From: Mucilaginibacter dorajii
Lineage (GTDB): Bacteria; Bacteroidota; Bacteroidia; Sphingobacteriales; Sphingobacteriaceae
Assembly (NCBI RefSeq): GCF_024808255.1
Contig: NZ_JANTYS010000020.1
Span: 62,001 to 126,000 of the forward strand
Direction: 5' to 3'
DNA: 64,000 bases
Of the stretch, positions 8,959 through 18,900 are shown one piece after another. Within the stretch, counting starts at the first letter, position 1, and every line of letters starts with the position of its first letter. The notes below the pieces were generated by a model, which made no database searches, was not told where the DNA came from, and saw only the letters and a program-made list of their open reading frames with translations. The position numbers were made by a program, and so were the translations under genes.

Positions 8959-11025
8959 CTATTCCGCTACCGGGAACGATGAGATCCTTAACCTTGCGCC
9001 GCCCATAGGCACCAGTGTTAAATTGGCAAGCGGTGCTTCGGTTTTAACGGGGCTTTGGGGCAGTATACCACAAAGACCATATTGATCAATCGTCCATCCC
9101 GGAATTTGTTTCCCTTTTGCTTTCAATTCTATCGGCGCGCCGGCATTGGTAAACGGATTATTATCCTTTGGCCACGCGCGACGGATCACCTCGATAGATT
9201 TTTCGGGATGTTCCTTATCTATCACCAAACCATAGTTCCAGTTGGATGCCGCATGAATTTCATACGACGGCCACTTTTGCGGATCGGCGGTTGCCTGCCA
9301 GTGCGAATCGCCCTGGGTGGTAGTTCGGCTATCTTCCTTGGTATATTTCTCGTCAATTTTTAGCGAATAAGTTAGTGGACCATAGTTTACACTCACACTA
9401 TTCTTATTTTGTTCCCACTCGCGCACCTTTAATTGCATAGGTAAATGCAGGGTTATCTTATCGCCGTTTTTCCAGCTTTTAGCCAGTTTAATGTAATCGC
9501 CGGTAGCAGTATTCAATTTAACAGCTATGCCGTTAACTTTTACAGACGCATCCTTACACCATGCTGGTATGCGTAAATACAGCGGGAAAGCCACAGTTTT
9601 TGAGGTGTTAACCACAAAGCTGATCTGATCCTGGAAGGGATACCGGGTTGTTTCTACTATACTTACTGCCGAACCAGTGCCAACTTTGGCAGATACTTGT
9701 CCTTGTGTATATAATTGTGCTGCAAGGCCATTATCCGGGGTAGCCATCCAGCTGTTCTCGGCATAGTAAACCCAGCCGGCGGCATGGTTATGCTGGCAGC
9801 AACGGCTGCTAAACGGGTTCATCATTAAAAACGGACCTTCATTGGCTATACCGGGGCTATGGTTTTTACCATCGCTTACCACCATATTGGGCGCTGTTAA
9901 ATACCTCAACGAGCGATAATCGGGCATAAAGGCTGCCGAGAATGTATTGAATGCCACATCCTCACAGTTTTCGGCCCAAAGGCGGTCGCCGGTATCGCCT
10001 AATAGTAATTGATCTGAGGTCATTTGTTCAACCATACCACAAGTTTCTACAGCCTGGCGCGGATCATCATAACCTTTACGGGCGTTTTCATCGGCACCAA
10101 ACATACCACCCGGCACCTGGCCATAAACTTTACGGATCAGGTTAAAATCGTTATAAGTAGCAGCCAGATCTTTGGGATCATGGCTTTGCAGGTAAAACGT
10201 AGCGGGCTCTCTAAAACATTGGGCAACGTTTACGTTGTGCCAGTTAGGCAGGTTATTAGCCTGCCGCCAATTAGCCGTGTTTTTATCCAGTTTGGCGGCC
10301 AAATCAAGCAAAAACTTATCGCCGGTACGGTTGTACAACCAGTAAACGCTCAGCATGTTATCACCGCCGCGGCTGTTTTCCCAATAATCTTCTAAGAATT
10401 TATCATCAGGCACAGAAAGCTCATACCTGAAATATTTAGTCATGAAGGGGATTACCCTTGGGTCTTTTGAATACTCGTAGTACGATTGCAGGCACCACAG
10501 CATTGGCATATTAGTCCACAAATCGCGGTTACCTTTGTTGGTACGGGCCGGACCAAAATCGCCGTTATCGCGTTGGTTATTCAGCACCGCGTCAATCCAA
10601 AATTTTGCTTCTTTGATGATCTTTTGATCGCCCAGCATATAGCCAATATTGGCATAGCCTTTAAGCCAGTAAGGCAGTTCTTCCCAGCCGTATTCGCCGG
10701 TGCCTTCTTTATTTAACCAGGCGTTGTTGGTTTTAGATAACCATACGCTAATCTCGCCCAGGTTGCCTGTAAGACCATCGCGTTGCAATTCCAGGGCTTT
10801 TTTTAACCAGCCACCGGCTTTTATGCTGCCGATAGGTAATTTTTCAAAGTACTCGCGTTGTAAAGGTGCACGGTTATTAATGTAATTAGCATTTAAGGGC
10901 TGATTGTTAACCTTTGTAACCGTTGACGCTTTTACTACCTGCGCCGATGCTACGTAAACACCACAACATACCAGCGCCGCTGTTAAATAAATACCTTTCC
11001 CTATCCTATTCAAATTATTCATCAT
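8959..11025 (-). CDS. GH127-type (DUF1680) beta-L-arabinofuranosidase-like protein
   Basis: 688 aa, exported (signal peptide ending near VASAQ at about 29). The alpha/alpha-barrel family signatures are conserved: VETCGMVEQ supplies Glu327 and Cys329, and SSRCCQHNH supplies Cys409/Cys410. In the characterised GH127 enzyme HypBA1 these correspond in order and close spacing to Glu338, Cys340, Cys417 and Cys418, the zinc site with a cysteine nucleophile. That supports a catalytically competent member. The known reaction is release of beta-linked L-arabinofuranose; related families differ in specificity, so the substrate is an inference. The 348 bases upstream hold a repeat element, so this gene may start its own transcript. 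Confidence 0.88.
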   Translation of the reverse strand: MMNNLNRIGKGIYLTAALVCCGVYVASAQVVKASTVTKVNNQPLNANYINNRAPLQREYFEKLPIGSIKAGGWLKKALELQRDGLTGNLGEISVWLSKTNNAWLNKEGTGEYGWEELPYWLKGYANIGYMLGDQKIIKEAKFWIDAVLNNQRDNGDFGPARTNKGNRDLWTNMPMLWCLQSYYEYSKDPRVIPFMTKYFRYELSVPDDKFLEDYWENSRGGDNMLSVYWLYNRTGDKFLLDLAAKLDKNTANWRQANNLPNWHNVNVAQCFREPATFYLQSHDPKDLAATYNDFNLIRKVYGQVPGGMFGADENARKGYDDPRQAVETCGMVEQMTSDQLLLGDTGDRLWAENCEDVAFNTFSAAFMPDYRSLRYLTAPNMVVSDGKNHSPGIANEGPFLMMNPFSSRCCQHNHAAGWVYYAENSWMATPDNGLAAQLYTQGQVSAKVGTGSAVSIVETTRYPFQDQISFVVNTSKTVAFPLYLRIPAWCKDASVKVNGIAVKLNTATGDYIKLAKSWKNGDKITLHLPMQLKVREWEQNKNSVSVNYGPLTYSLKIDEKYTKEDSRTTTQGDSHWQATADPQKWPSYEIHAASNWNYGLVIDKEHPEKSIEVIRRAWPKDNNPFTNAGAPIELKAKGKQIPGWTIDQYGLCGILPQSPVKTEAPLANLTLVPMGGARLRISSFPVAE

Positions 11026-11060
11026 GTTAAAAATTTAGCCTCACCCTGCCCTCTCCAAAG

Positions 11061-11294
11061 GGCTACCGTGTGTACACTTCTTTTGAAACGGTTTTCTTAA
11101 ACAAAAAACGTTGTCATTTCGAACCCTTGAAGGGTTGGATTTTGCAGGGCAAGGGTGAGAAACCTTATACAAGCGACAGGCAACGTTTGCTCGTCGCTTG
11201 TATAAGATTTCTCTTTCGCCCCCGCTCATACTCTACCTTCGCTCTATCGAAATGACATCTTGTTTAATTAAAAAGATGTGTACACACAGTAGCT
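11061..11294. mobile_element. MITE-like nested inverted-repeat element, about 230 bp
   Basis: A non-coding element between the GH2 and GH127-like genes, built of nested inverted repeats. Outer ends are 11062-11077 and 11278-11293 (GCTACCGTGTGTACAC against its reverse complement, one mismatch; core GTGTACAC). Middle arms TGTCATTTCGA at 11112-11122 and its exact complement lie at 11247-11257. Inner 21-bp arms at 11157-11177 and 11193-11213 differ at one base. It has no coding capacity, the form expected of a non-autonomous transposon or a dispersed intergenic palindrome. No clear target-site duplication was seen. Confidence 0.7.
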
Positions 11295-11338
11295 CCCCTG
11301 GAAAGGGTTCTTAAAAATATTGAATTGTAAATTAAAGT

Positions 11339-11355
11339 CCTCTCCTTTGGAGAGG
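11339..11355. terminator. Short perfect hairpin after the GH2 gene
   Basis: Arms CCTCTCC (11339-11345) and GGAGAGG (11349-11355) with a TTT loop, just past the GH2 stop at 11374 on the - strand. A similar CCTCTCCAAAGG string occurs in opposite orientation at about 11050, left of the MITE-like element. It may be a terminator or part of a short dispersed repeat that the element entered. Confidence 0.45.
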
Positions 11356-11373
11356 ATTTAGGTGAGGCGGTTA

Positions 11374-13215
11374 TTATTTTACTAACGCCTCGTTATACAG
11401 TTTCACATTCTCCTTATGTAACAATTCCACAGGCATTTTAATCACTTTACGATCATAGGTCATAAAGCCGTTTACCTCGCCTTCCACATCGGTAGTTTGA
11501 GTATAAACCGCGGCTGATAAACCTACTTTGATCAGTTCCTGCAATCTATCGGTAAAAGTGGTGTAGCGTTTCAGCAAGTCTTCGCCGTTTTTAAAATTCT
11601 GGTAGCCCCAGTTTTTGTTGGCTTGCCAGGTATGGCCATCAACAGGCCAGCCTAAACCGCCAAACTCACCTAAAACAACTGCTTTGGTTTTACCAAATAT
11701 CTCTGGCCGCGGCATAGCCGGGTGCGGGTAGTTATGCAGATCGACAATGTTACCGGTATCATAAAAATTACCTCCGCTGGCGCTATTCACCAGTCTTGAG
11801 GGGTCTTTTTTCATTGTCCACTCCGTGATCTCTACCGTTTTAAACTGGCCCCAGGCTTCGTTAAATGGTGTCCATACCACAATGCACGGATAGTTATATA
11901 ATGAGTTGATGATGGCATTCCATTCCTTACGGTAATATCCTTCAGACTCGGGAGTACGCTGTTGATCGGTAGCTTTATCCAAAACACCGGGGCGATTTTC
12001 CCAATGGTTGCCCAAATCGCCGCTTGGCATATCCTGCCAAAGCAGCATTCCTGTTTTATCGCAATAATTATAGTAACGGGCAGGCTCAACTTTGATGTGC
12101 TTACGGATCATATTAAAACCCATCGCCTTCAGCTCATCTATATCATACGCCATAGCTTCATAGGTTGGCGGGGTGTACAAGCCATCGGGCCACCAGCCCT
12201 GGTCAAGCGGACCGTATTCAAACACAAATTTGTTATTTAATAACATACGTTGTATGCCGTTTGCATCGGGACCAAGCGAAATTTTGCGCATGGCAAAGTA
12301 GCTTTTCACTACATCAACAGGTTTACTGTTGCGCAATACAGTTATTTCCAGGTCATAAAGAAAAGGGTCTGTTGTCGACCATAGTTTCTCATCTTTGATG
12401 TTTAAAACCGCGGTTCCGGTGGCATCAATCGTTTTTTCGTCAACCTGGGTTTTGCCATCCCAGGCGGTGATCATTAATTTATCGCCAGGCTGGCTATTGC
12501 TAACTTCGGCCGAAACCGTAAGTGTATGATCATCGATATTGGGTGTTTGTTTGGTAGCTTCAATATGTGTTTTGGCAACACTTTCCAGCCAAACGGTTTG
12601 CCATATGCCGGTTACAGGTGTATACCAGATCCCTTCGGGGCTTTTAACCTGTTTACCGCGTGGCTGCGGACCGTCATTTGTTGGGTCCCACACGCTCACT
12701 TTAATTTCTTGTTTTGCACCACCTTTTAAGTAAGGGGTGATATTGAATGTAAAAGGATCAAAGCCGCCTTCGTGTTTACCGGCGCTTACACCATTTACAA
12801 AAACCTCTGTACGCCAGTCAACAGCACCAAAGTGCAGCAGTATATCTTTACCTTTTAAGGTTTTGTTAAGGGTGATGGTGGTTTTATACCAAAGCATGCT
12901 ATCCTTTCCCACTGTTTTACCAACGCCCGACAAGGCCGATTCGACAGCAAAAGGCACCAGGATCTTACCTGAATAGGCAGATGGTTCATTTTGATTTTTA
13001 GGCACAATGGCGTAACTCCAAAGACCATTTAAATTTTGCCAGTTACCCCTTACCAATTGTGGCCTTGGGTACTCGGGCAGTGGCGCTTTAGGGTCAACCT
13101 TGTCGGCCCATGGCGTAGTAATTCTTGTTTTGATAAGGTGCCAGTCGCTTTGTTGCGCATTGGCTGATAAGGATGCAGCAACAAAAACTGCCAGGCAAAA
13201 ATTTAGTTTTTTCAT
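11374..13215 (-). CDS. GH2 family beta-glycosidase, exported
   Basis: About 613 aa from the ATG at 13215; the frame continues to a TTG at 13230, but the ATG gives a normal signal peptide (MKKLNFCLAVFVAASLSANAQ). Domain order is typical GH2: sugar-binding jelly roll (about 40-220, with LNGLWSYAI and FGAVDWRTEVFVNG), an immunoglobulin-like sandwich (about 220-320), then the TIM barrel. WTPFNEAWGQF carries the acid/base Glu453 and VVLGEFGGLGWP the nucleophile Glu517. Likely a beta-galactosidase, beta-glucuronidase or related activity; specificity cannot be told by eye. It is first after the terminator that follows the SusCD-DUF3823 genes, so it may depend on read-through or its own promoter. Confidence 0.9.
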   Translation of the reverse strand: MKKLNFCLAVFVAASLSANAQQSDWHLIKTRITTPWADKVDPKAPLPEYPRPQLVRGNWQNLNGLWSYAIVPKNQNEPSAYSGKILVPFAVESALSGVGKTVGKDSMLWYKTTITLNKTLKGKDILLHFGAVDWRTEVFVNGVSAGKHEGGFDPFTFNITPYLKGGAKQEIKVSVWDPTNDGPQPRGKQVKSPEGIWYTPVTGIWQTVWLESVAKTHIEATKQTPNIDDHTLTVSAEVSNSQPGDKLMITAWDGKTQVDEKTIDATGTAVLNIKDEKLWSTTDPFLYDLEITVLRNSKPVDVVKSYFAMRKISLGPDANGIQRMLLNNKFVFEYGPLDQGWWPDGLYTPPTYEAMAYDIDELKAMGFNMIRKHIKVEPARYYNYCDKTGMLLWQDMPSGDLGNHWENRPGVLDKATDQQRTPESEGYYRKEWNAIINSLYNYPCIVVWTPFNEAWGQFKTVEITEWTMKKDPSRLVNSASGGNFYDTGNIVDLHNYPHPAMPRPEIFGKTKAVVLGEFGGLGWPVDGHTWQANKNWGYQNFKNGEDLLKRYTTFTDRLQELIKVGLSAAVYTQTTDVEGEVNGFMTYDRKVIKMPVELLHKENVKLYNEALVK

Positions 13216-13272
13216 TCGTTTAGTAAGCAATCAATAATGGGCAATATAAAATTAATAGAAGGGAGCAGGGAG

Positions 13273-13305
13273 AAAAAAGGGGCCATACCACCACAGCATG
13301 GCCCC
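13273..13305 (-). terminator. Intrinsic terminator after SusC-SusD-DUF3823
   Basis: On the - strand, stem GGGGCCAT/ATGGCCCC (arms 13298-13305 and 13279-13286, 11-nt loop) is followed by six T residues (13278-13273). It begins 14 bases after the DUF3823 stop and lies before the GH2 start, so it can separate high expression of the import genes from the enzyme genes. Confidence 0.8.
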
Positions 13306-13319
13306 AACCAATTATTAAC

Positions 13320-14024
13320 TTAGAAGGTCACTTTAACCAGCGGCGAGAATATCATATCCTCTACCCCGGCTATTCTGATACCCACACGGGCATAAACATA
13401 GTTTTGTGTAATAGCAAACGTTGGTTTTGCAACGCTTAAGGAAACGCTCGACATATTGGTGATTGCCGAACCATCCAGATCAACTTCGGCGGCATGATCC
13501 GCAGGTGATACAAACTGGGTTTTGTTTACAAACAAACTTACAGTTTGTATGTTTTTTGCGGTAGCATCGGTAATGATCTTTTGGATACCAAATGTTGCAG
13601 CAATATTACTGCCCGACGCTGTTATTGCCTGGTTGGTGATCATGTAATAAGGAGTTACCTCGATATTTACAGTTTGATCACCCGTAAGCGCGATTGCGAT
13701 GGTATCCCTGCCACCAGATGGAAGCTCTTTCCATTGAAATGGGCCCTGGCCGCCCGGTATGGTAAATTTATAATTACCGTTAAACGTTAAAACCGAATAG
13801 TTTCCCTCCTGGTCAAACGTACCGGTTATAGGCGAGTTGCCAGCGTAACCTGTTTGGTACAACCTGAAAGGCACCTGGTTATATTCAACACCAATGGGCG
13901 TTCCCTTATACATTAGCTGGCCTTTTAATGTAATTGACGGCGGTTTAATATTATCCAGCTTACTGCAAGACGAACCTGCAAGCATGGCGGCCAATATAAT
14001 GATGTAATGAAATTTGATTTTCAT
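13320..14024 (-). CDS. DUF3823 lipoprotein (SusE-position accessory)
   Basis: 234 aa from the ATG at 14024; a TTG at 14033 is in frame but leaves an odd extension. The lipobox LAGSSC makes Cys20 the lipidated residue. The mature protein has a carboxypeptidase-regulatory-like first half (about 35-110, TFDQEGNYSVLTFNG) and a second beta domain with PYYMITNQ, matching DUF3823 proteins found directly behind SusD genes. Expected as an outer-membrane surface glycan-binding accessory. It follows SusD by 22 bases and ends at an intrinsic terminator. Confidence 0.85.
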   Translation of the reverse strand: MKIKFHYIIILAAMLAGSSCSKLDNIKPPSITLKGQLMYKGTPIGVEYNQVPFRLYQTGYAGNSPITGTFDQEGNYSVLTFNGNYKFTIPGGQGPFQWKELPSGGRDTIAIALTGDQTVNIEVTPYYMITNQAITASGSNIAATFGIQKIITDATAKNIQTVSLFVNKTQFVSPADHAAEVDLDGSAITNMSSVSLSVAKPTFAITQNYVYARVGIRIAGVEDMIFSPLVKVTF

Positions 14025-14046
14025 GTGATTCAATTTTTTATTAAAC

Positions 14047-15954
14047 TTATTGATTTGGTTGCCTTACAATTTTAGGGTTGGCTGTTATTATTCCATCGTT
14101 GATCTGTGAATAATAATTTCCTAATCTAAAATTAAGTACACCAGTTACGTTTGATGGTAATACTTCTTTAAATACCCATTTACCATTATTAGCATTACCC
14201 GGGTTGTAGTATTTGTAAGGGTATAAGCCCCATGGCTGTGTATTCCTTTTTGTTGCAGAAGCAAGATTGCTGGTTAAATCGGCTAATGATTCGGTGTTAC
14301 CATCCCACACCTTGGTTGCAATTCTCCAGCGTTTCATATCAAACAGGTTAAGGCCTTCAAATGAAAGTTCGGCGCGGCGTTCATGCACAATACGATCAAA
14401 ATAGTTAGCACCTGTTAGTACCAAAGGTGTAGTAAGGCCTGCTCTTGAACGTACCTGGTTAATATAGGTGGTTGCTGTTGCATAATCGCCTAATTCGGCA
14501 GATGCTTCAGCAGCATTCAGCAATACTTCGGCAAAACGGTAACGGATAAAGTTTACATCGCTACCACGGCCCCTACGGCCAGATCCTGTTGTTGGATCGA
14601 TGTATTTGCGGATATAAAAACCTGTTTGTGTACGCAATGGCTCACCGGTTGGTGTTGGCCCATCTTTACCAACTACCTGCACAGGTATGGTAGTTCCGGG
14701 TAAAGCAGCCAGGTGGGTTGCATCATCACTTGATAAAATTGAGCCATCGGCTAAAAGATAACCACCCCAAATATCAATAAAAGCTGTTTTAAAGAAAGAA
14801 TGTGGCAGCATTACTGTACCACCCAAACGGGCATCACGGCCTGCAAAAGGATCCTGCTGATCTGCATAATAAATAGGATTACCCGCTCCATCTTTTGTAG
14901 GGATAGGCGCAAATGTATTGTCCAATTTTTCAAAAGACTGTACCAGGTTCAAAGAAGGGTCTAAACGACCGGCATCTGAAGCTTCGTCTGATACCGAGTA
15001 AGGTTGATCGCTGGTTGTAAAACCATGAGTTTTACCGGCAAGCGCCTTAAAATCCTCAACCCAGATAGACTCCTGGTTAACAGAGCTTTTATCAAGGAAG
15101 ATAGCTGCAAAGTTATCTGAAAGATCGGGTAACACTTTGTACAGTTTATAAGCACCTGCACCACCGTTAATAATGGCTTGCGCCGCAGTAAGTGCTTTAG
15201 TATAATAACCAGCTGCCATGCTTGCAGGGATACCAACTTCGCCACCGGTTAAAGAAACCTGGGGAGTAGTTGCACCATATTTGGCAATTGAGCCAGCATA
15301 AAGCGCGGCACGGGCTTCCATAGCAAGTGCGGCCGCCTGGGTGGCCCTTGATTTTTCACTCGGATCTGCCGGTAATGAACCTTTAATAGCTTCAGCCTCG
15401 CTGATCACAAAATCATAGATATCTGATTCTTTTGCACGTGGAATTTGTAAACCTACTACGTTACCACTATTATCATAGGTTAATGTTTTAGTAATAAGCG
15501 GCACGCCACCCATCCTTTTAACCATTTCAAAATAATAGTTGGCACGTAAAAAACGTCCTTCGGCCAAAAACCTGGCTTTATCGGCCGCAAGTAATTGGGT
15601 TGATGCGTTTAGGTTATCGATAAAAAGGTTAAGGTCACGAATGTAACCGTAGTCCCATATCGACCATGTGCCATAATCCCAGTTACGGTTTTGAACTATA
15701 AAATATGATCCGTTATCTGATGGGAACGATTCGCCAAAATCGGCAAACGTTGCCCAACCATCGTCAAGGCTTGAAAAATCTTTCTGCCTGTTATACAAAT
15801 CGCCTATTACCGATAATACCAGCGCAGGATCTGAAAAGGCCGTTTGCGTTGTAATTACCGATTTGGGCGGAACGTTTAAAAAATCACTATCCTTTTTGCA
15901 TGATCCCGTACTTAGCAGAACCGCAAAACCCATTATTCCTAATATCTTTTTCAT
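14047..15954 (-). CDS. susD: SusD/RagB-family starch-binding-like lipoprotein of PUL 1
   Basis: 635 aa lipoprotein (signal MKKILGIMGFAVLLSTGSC, lipid Cys19, then KKDSDFLNVPP, the usual SusD start). The helical TPR core is indicated by repeated segments such as FLAEGRFLRANYYFEMVKRMGGVPL at about 125-150 and RYRFAEVLLNAAEASAELGDY near 480. The C-terminal half carries the VNQVRSRAG / ERRAELSFEGLNLFDMKRW motifs that define the family. It forms the lid of the SusC channel on the outer membrane and captures oligosaccharides. It lies 23 bases behind SusC. Slightly longer than the usual 500-600 aa. Confidence 0.95.
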   Translation of the reverse strand: MKKILGIMGFAVLLSTGSCKKDSDFLNVPPKSVITTQTAFSDPALVLSVIGDLYNRQKDFSSLDDGWATFADFGESFPSDNGSYFIVQNRNWDYGTWSIWDYGYIRDLNLFIDNLNASTQLLAADKARFLAEGRFLRANYYFEMVKRMGGVPLITKTLTYDNSGNVVGLQIPRAKESDIYDFVISEAEAIKGSLPADPSEKSRATQAAALAMEARAALYAGSIAKYGATTPQVSLTGGEVGIPASMAAGYYTKALTAAQAIINGGAGAYKLYKVLPDLSDNFAAIFLDKSSVNQESIWVEDFKALAGKTHGFTTSDQPYSVSDEASDAGRLDPSLNLVQSFEKLDNTFAPIPTKDGAGNPIYYADQQDPFAGRDARLGGTVMLPHSFFKTAFIDIWGGYLLADGSILSSDDATHLAALPGTTIPVQVVGKDGPTPTGEPLRTQTGFYIRKYIDPTTGSGRRGRGSDVNFIRYRFAEVLLNAAEASAELGDYATATTYINQVRSRAGLTTPLVLTGANYFDRIVHERRAELSFEGLNLFDMKRWRIATKVWDGNTESLADLTSNLASATKRNTQPWGLYPYKYYNPGNANNGKWVFKEVLPSNVTGVLNFRLGNYYSQINDGIITANPKIVRQPNQ

Positions 15955-15977
15955 GAATATCTGACTTAAAATTTTTA

Positions 15978-18900
15978 TTAAAAGGTTAAGTTAACTCCGA
16001 AGTTATAAACCCTGTTTTGCGGAGTTTGTAAACCGTTGTCGTCCGCAGTTTCCGGATCAACACCATACTGATGCAGATTATCAATTGAAAACAAGTTATA
16101 CACGTTAGCATAAAACCTTGCTCTTTTAATTTTAACCTTTGATAGCAATGATGTTGGAAGTGAGTAACCTAACTCTATTGTTCTGGCCCTTATGTATTTC
16201 ACGTTGTGCAACCAGAATGTTGAATTCACGTTGTAATCATAGTGGTTGGTTCCTATGTTATTCCTGTTTACAGGGTATTTACCCGGAATCCATGTGCTGT
16301 TCAAGTCTGTAGGATTACTTAAGTGCCAGCTATCGTTAAAAATAGTGTTTAAGTTACCGTTGTTCTGGAAAGCCCATCTCGACTCATAGTTTTGGTTCCA
16401 TGAATAACCAGATGCACCAGAGAAATCGGCATGGAAATCGAAGCCTTTATAAGCAGCACCCAAAGTTAAACCAAAGTTAATGTTAGGCTGTGCACCTAAG
16501 CCGTAGCCAATAGGGCGCGAGTCATTGGCGTCAATTTTACCGTCGCCATTAACGTCTTTGTAAATCAAATCGCCAGGTAAAACACTGCTGTTTCCTTTTC
16601 CATCCTCATTTACTTTGTAGGCATTGATTTGTGCAATTGACTGGAACTGACCGATAACTTCGTAGCCCCATGTTTCATTCGCGGTTCTGTTAACCTGAGA
16701 ATTTGAATACTCATCTAACGAGTTGCTGAAAGGGTTGCTTTTGTTAATGATGGTCTTTTTACGACTGTAAGAAAAGTTACCGCCTACGTTATAGCTTACA
16801 TCACCTACTTTGTTAAAATAAGCCAATGAAATTTCTCCACCACGTTGCTGATCGCTGTTTTCATTGATACTTGGTAAACTATAACCTGTTTCCTGCGGCA
16901 ACACTACGGCGTAGTTTGTGCCCACCAACCCGGTACGTGCCCTGTTGAAATAATCAACCGTACCTGTTAAATGGCTGTTAAGGAAACTGAAATCGGCACC
17001 AATATCAAGGATCTTACTTTTTAACCAGGAAACCGTGTTAACCGGCACACCTTTGTTTTGAGATGTAGAAACTGCGTTTCCATCAAGTATTGCAATGTTA
17101 CCTGCCGCACCTGTATTGTAGTTATAACCAGACAGGTAACCATATGGAGCTGTGATTGGATTATTGGGATTATTAGGATCCCTATCATCACCTAAAACAC
17201 CGTATGAACCTCTGAATTTCAAATCATTAAGCACACTATTATCGCCTAATAAATTCTTCATGAAGCCCTCCTGTGTAATTCTCCATCCAACTGAACCACC
17301 TGGAAAATAACCTACACGGTGAGCCGGGTCAAACAGATAAGATGCGTCCCTTCTGGCAGATCCCTCAAAATAGTATTTGTTATCGTAGTTGTAATTTAAA
17401 CGCGCTACGTAACCTATACGTGCTTCAGAGTCATCGCTATCCTGGTAAGTATCTACCGTTGGTAAATAAATTAACGGCAGGTTGTTTGAAATAGGACTTG
17501 CATGCAGCCAGTTCCTCAAGTGCTCCAGGTGGGTACGTTCTGCAACAAAAGTACCACCAACGGTGCTTTTGCCAAAGGTATTGTTATAGCTTAACTGGAA
17601 TTGGGTTGTAGTGTTCAATTCTTTACGTTGCTCACGCTCTCTCCATGGATTGGTTACCGCGTGGGTGATATCGTAATTTTTGGTGGTTTGGTTATAAGTA
17701 TAAGCGTTGTAAGTATACTCGTGGTTGTTTAAAAGCTCATCGGCTATATAATACGAGTAATCATACTTTGCTACCAAACCTTTTAAGAATGGAGCTGCGT
17801 ATTCAACACCAAAGTTGGTTTGTAATACTCTCCAGTCCTGGTGATAAACACCAGATAGTTTATCATTTAAGAAAGCGTAGTTGGCTTCGGTATGCGGACC
17901 GTTATCCCTTAAATAAGCAGGGTTATCATTGGCATAAGGCCTATCCAACGGTGTATTTTCAAGGATACCTAATTTAGCCAGAAAGTAATCGTCGCCCCCC
18001 GGTACACCTGGGTTTTCACGGGTTTCAATACGACCGTTGATGTTCATGCTAACGGAAAGACCAGATGCAACCCTTGCCTTTACATTTGATTGAATGTTCG
18101 TTCTCCTGAAATAATACTCAGAACCAGCCTGGTCGTTCTGGTACAAAGTGGTACCGGCAACGTAGTAAGTAACTCTGTCATTACCGCCTGTCATATCAGC
18201 GTGGAACGAGTTTAAAGGCGCACCGTTATTTGCCAAAACAAATGGCTTCCAGTTAAAGCTTTGGTAACCAGGTTCGGTACCTGCTTTATACTTTGCCAAT
18301 TCGGCATCGGTAATAGAGGTACTACCATTGGTTACTACCTGCGCCGCCTGTAAAGCCTTCATATAATCATATGAGTTGGTCAATACATTCGGGAACCTGT
18401 CCCAATATTGGAAACCTAAGTAAGAATCAACGTTGATCCTGCTTTCGCCCGATCCTTTTTTTGTGGTTACTACCACAACACCATTACCCGCACGTACACC
18501 GTAAATAGCTGCCGACGCGTCTTTCAACACGGTAACGCTCTCCACATCATTTGGTGCAAGGTTGTTAAACTGGCCTTCATCCTGCTGGATCCCGTCAATT
18601 ACATACAACGGTGTACCCATGTTACGAATCTGGATGCTGGCGCTTGCTCCCGGCCGGCCTTCTGCCTGCCTGAAAGTTACACCCGGAATTTTACCCGCCA
18701 AACCTGTACTTACCGTTGAGCCGCCGTGTACACGGCCAAGGTCTTTACTGGTAACGCTTGAGATTGCGCCCGTAATTGATTCCTTTTTTTGCGAGCCGTA
18801 ACCCGTAACAACAACTTCCTGCAAAGCCGAGTTACTTGATTTTAAACGCACCCTAATGTTGGTTTGTCCGTTTAACGGATATTCTAATGCATTAAAGCCA

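Noticed and set aside
11041..11255. Two short opposing frames in the GH2-GH127 gap
   Set aside because: Both lie within the inverted-repeat element and change with its arms; no protein-like composition.
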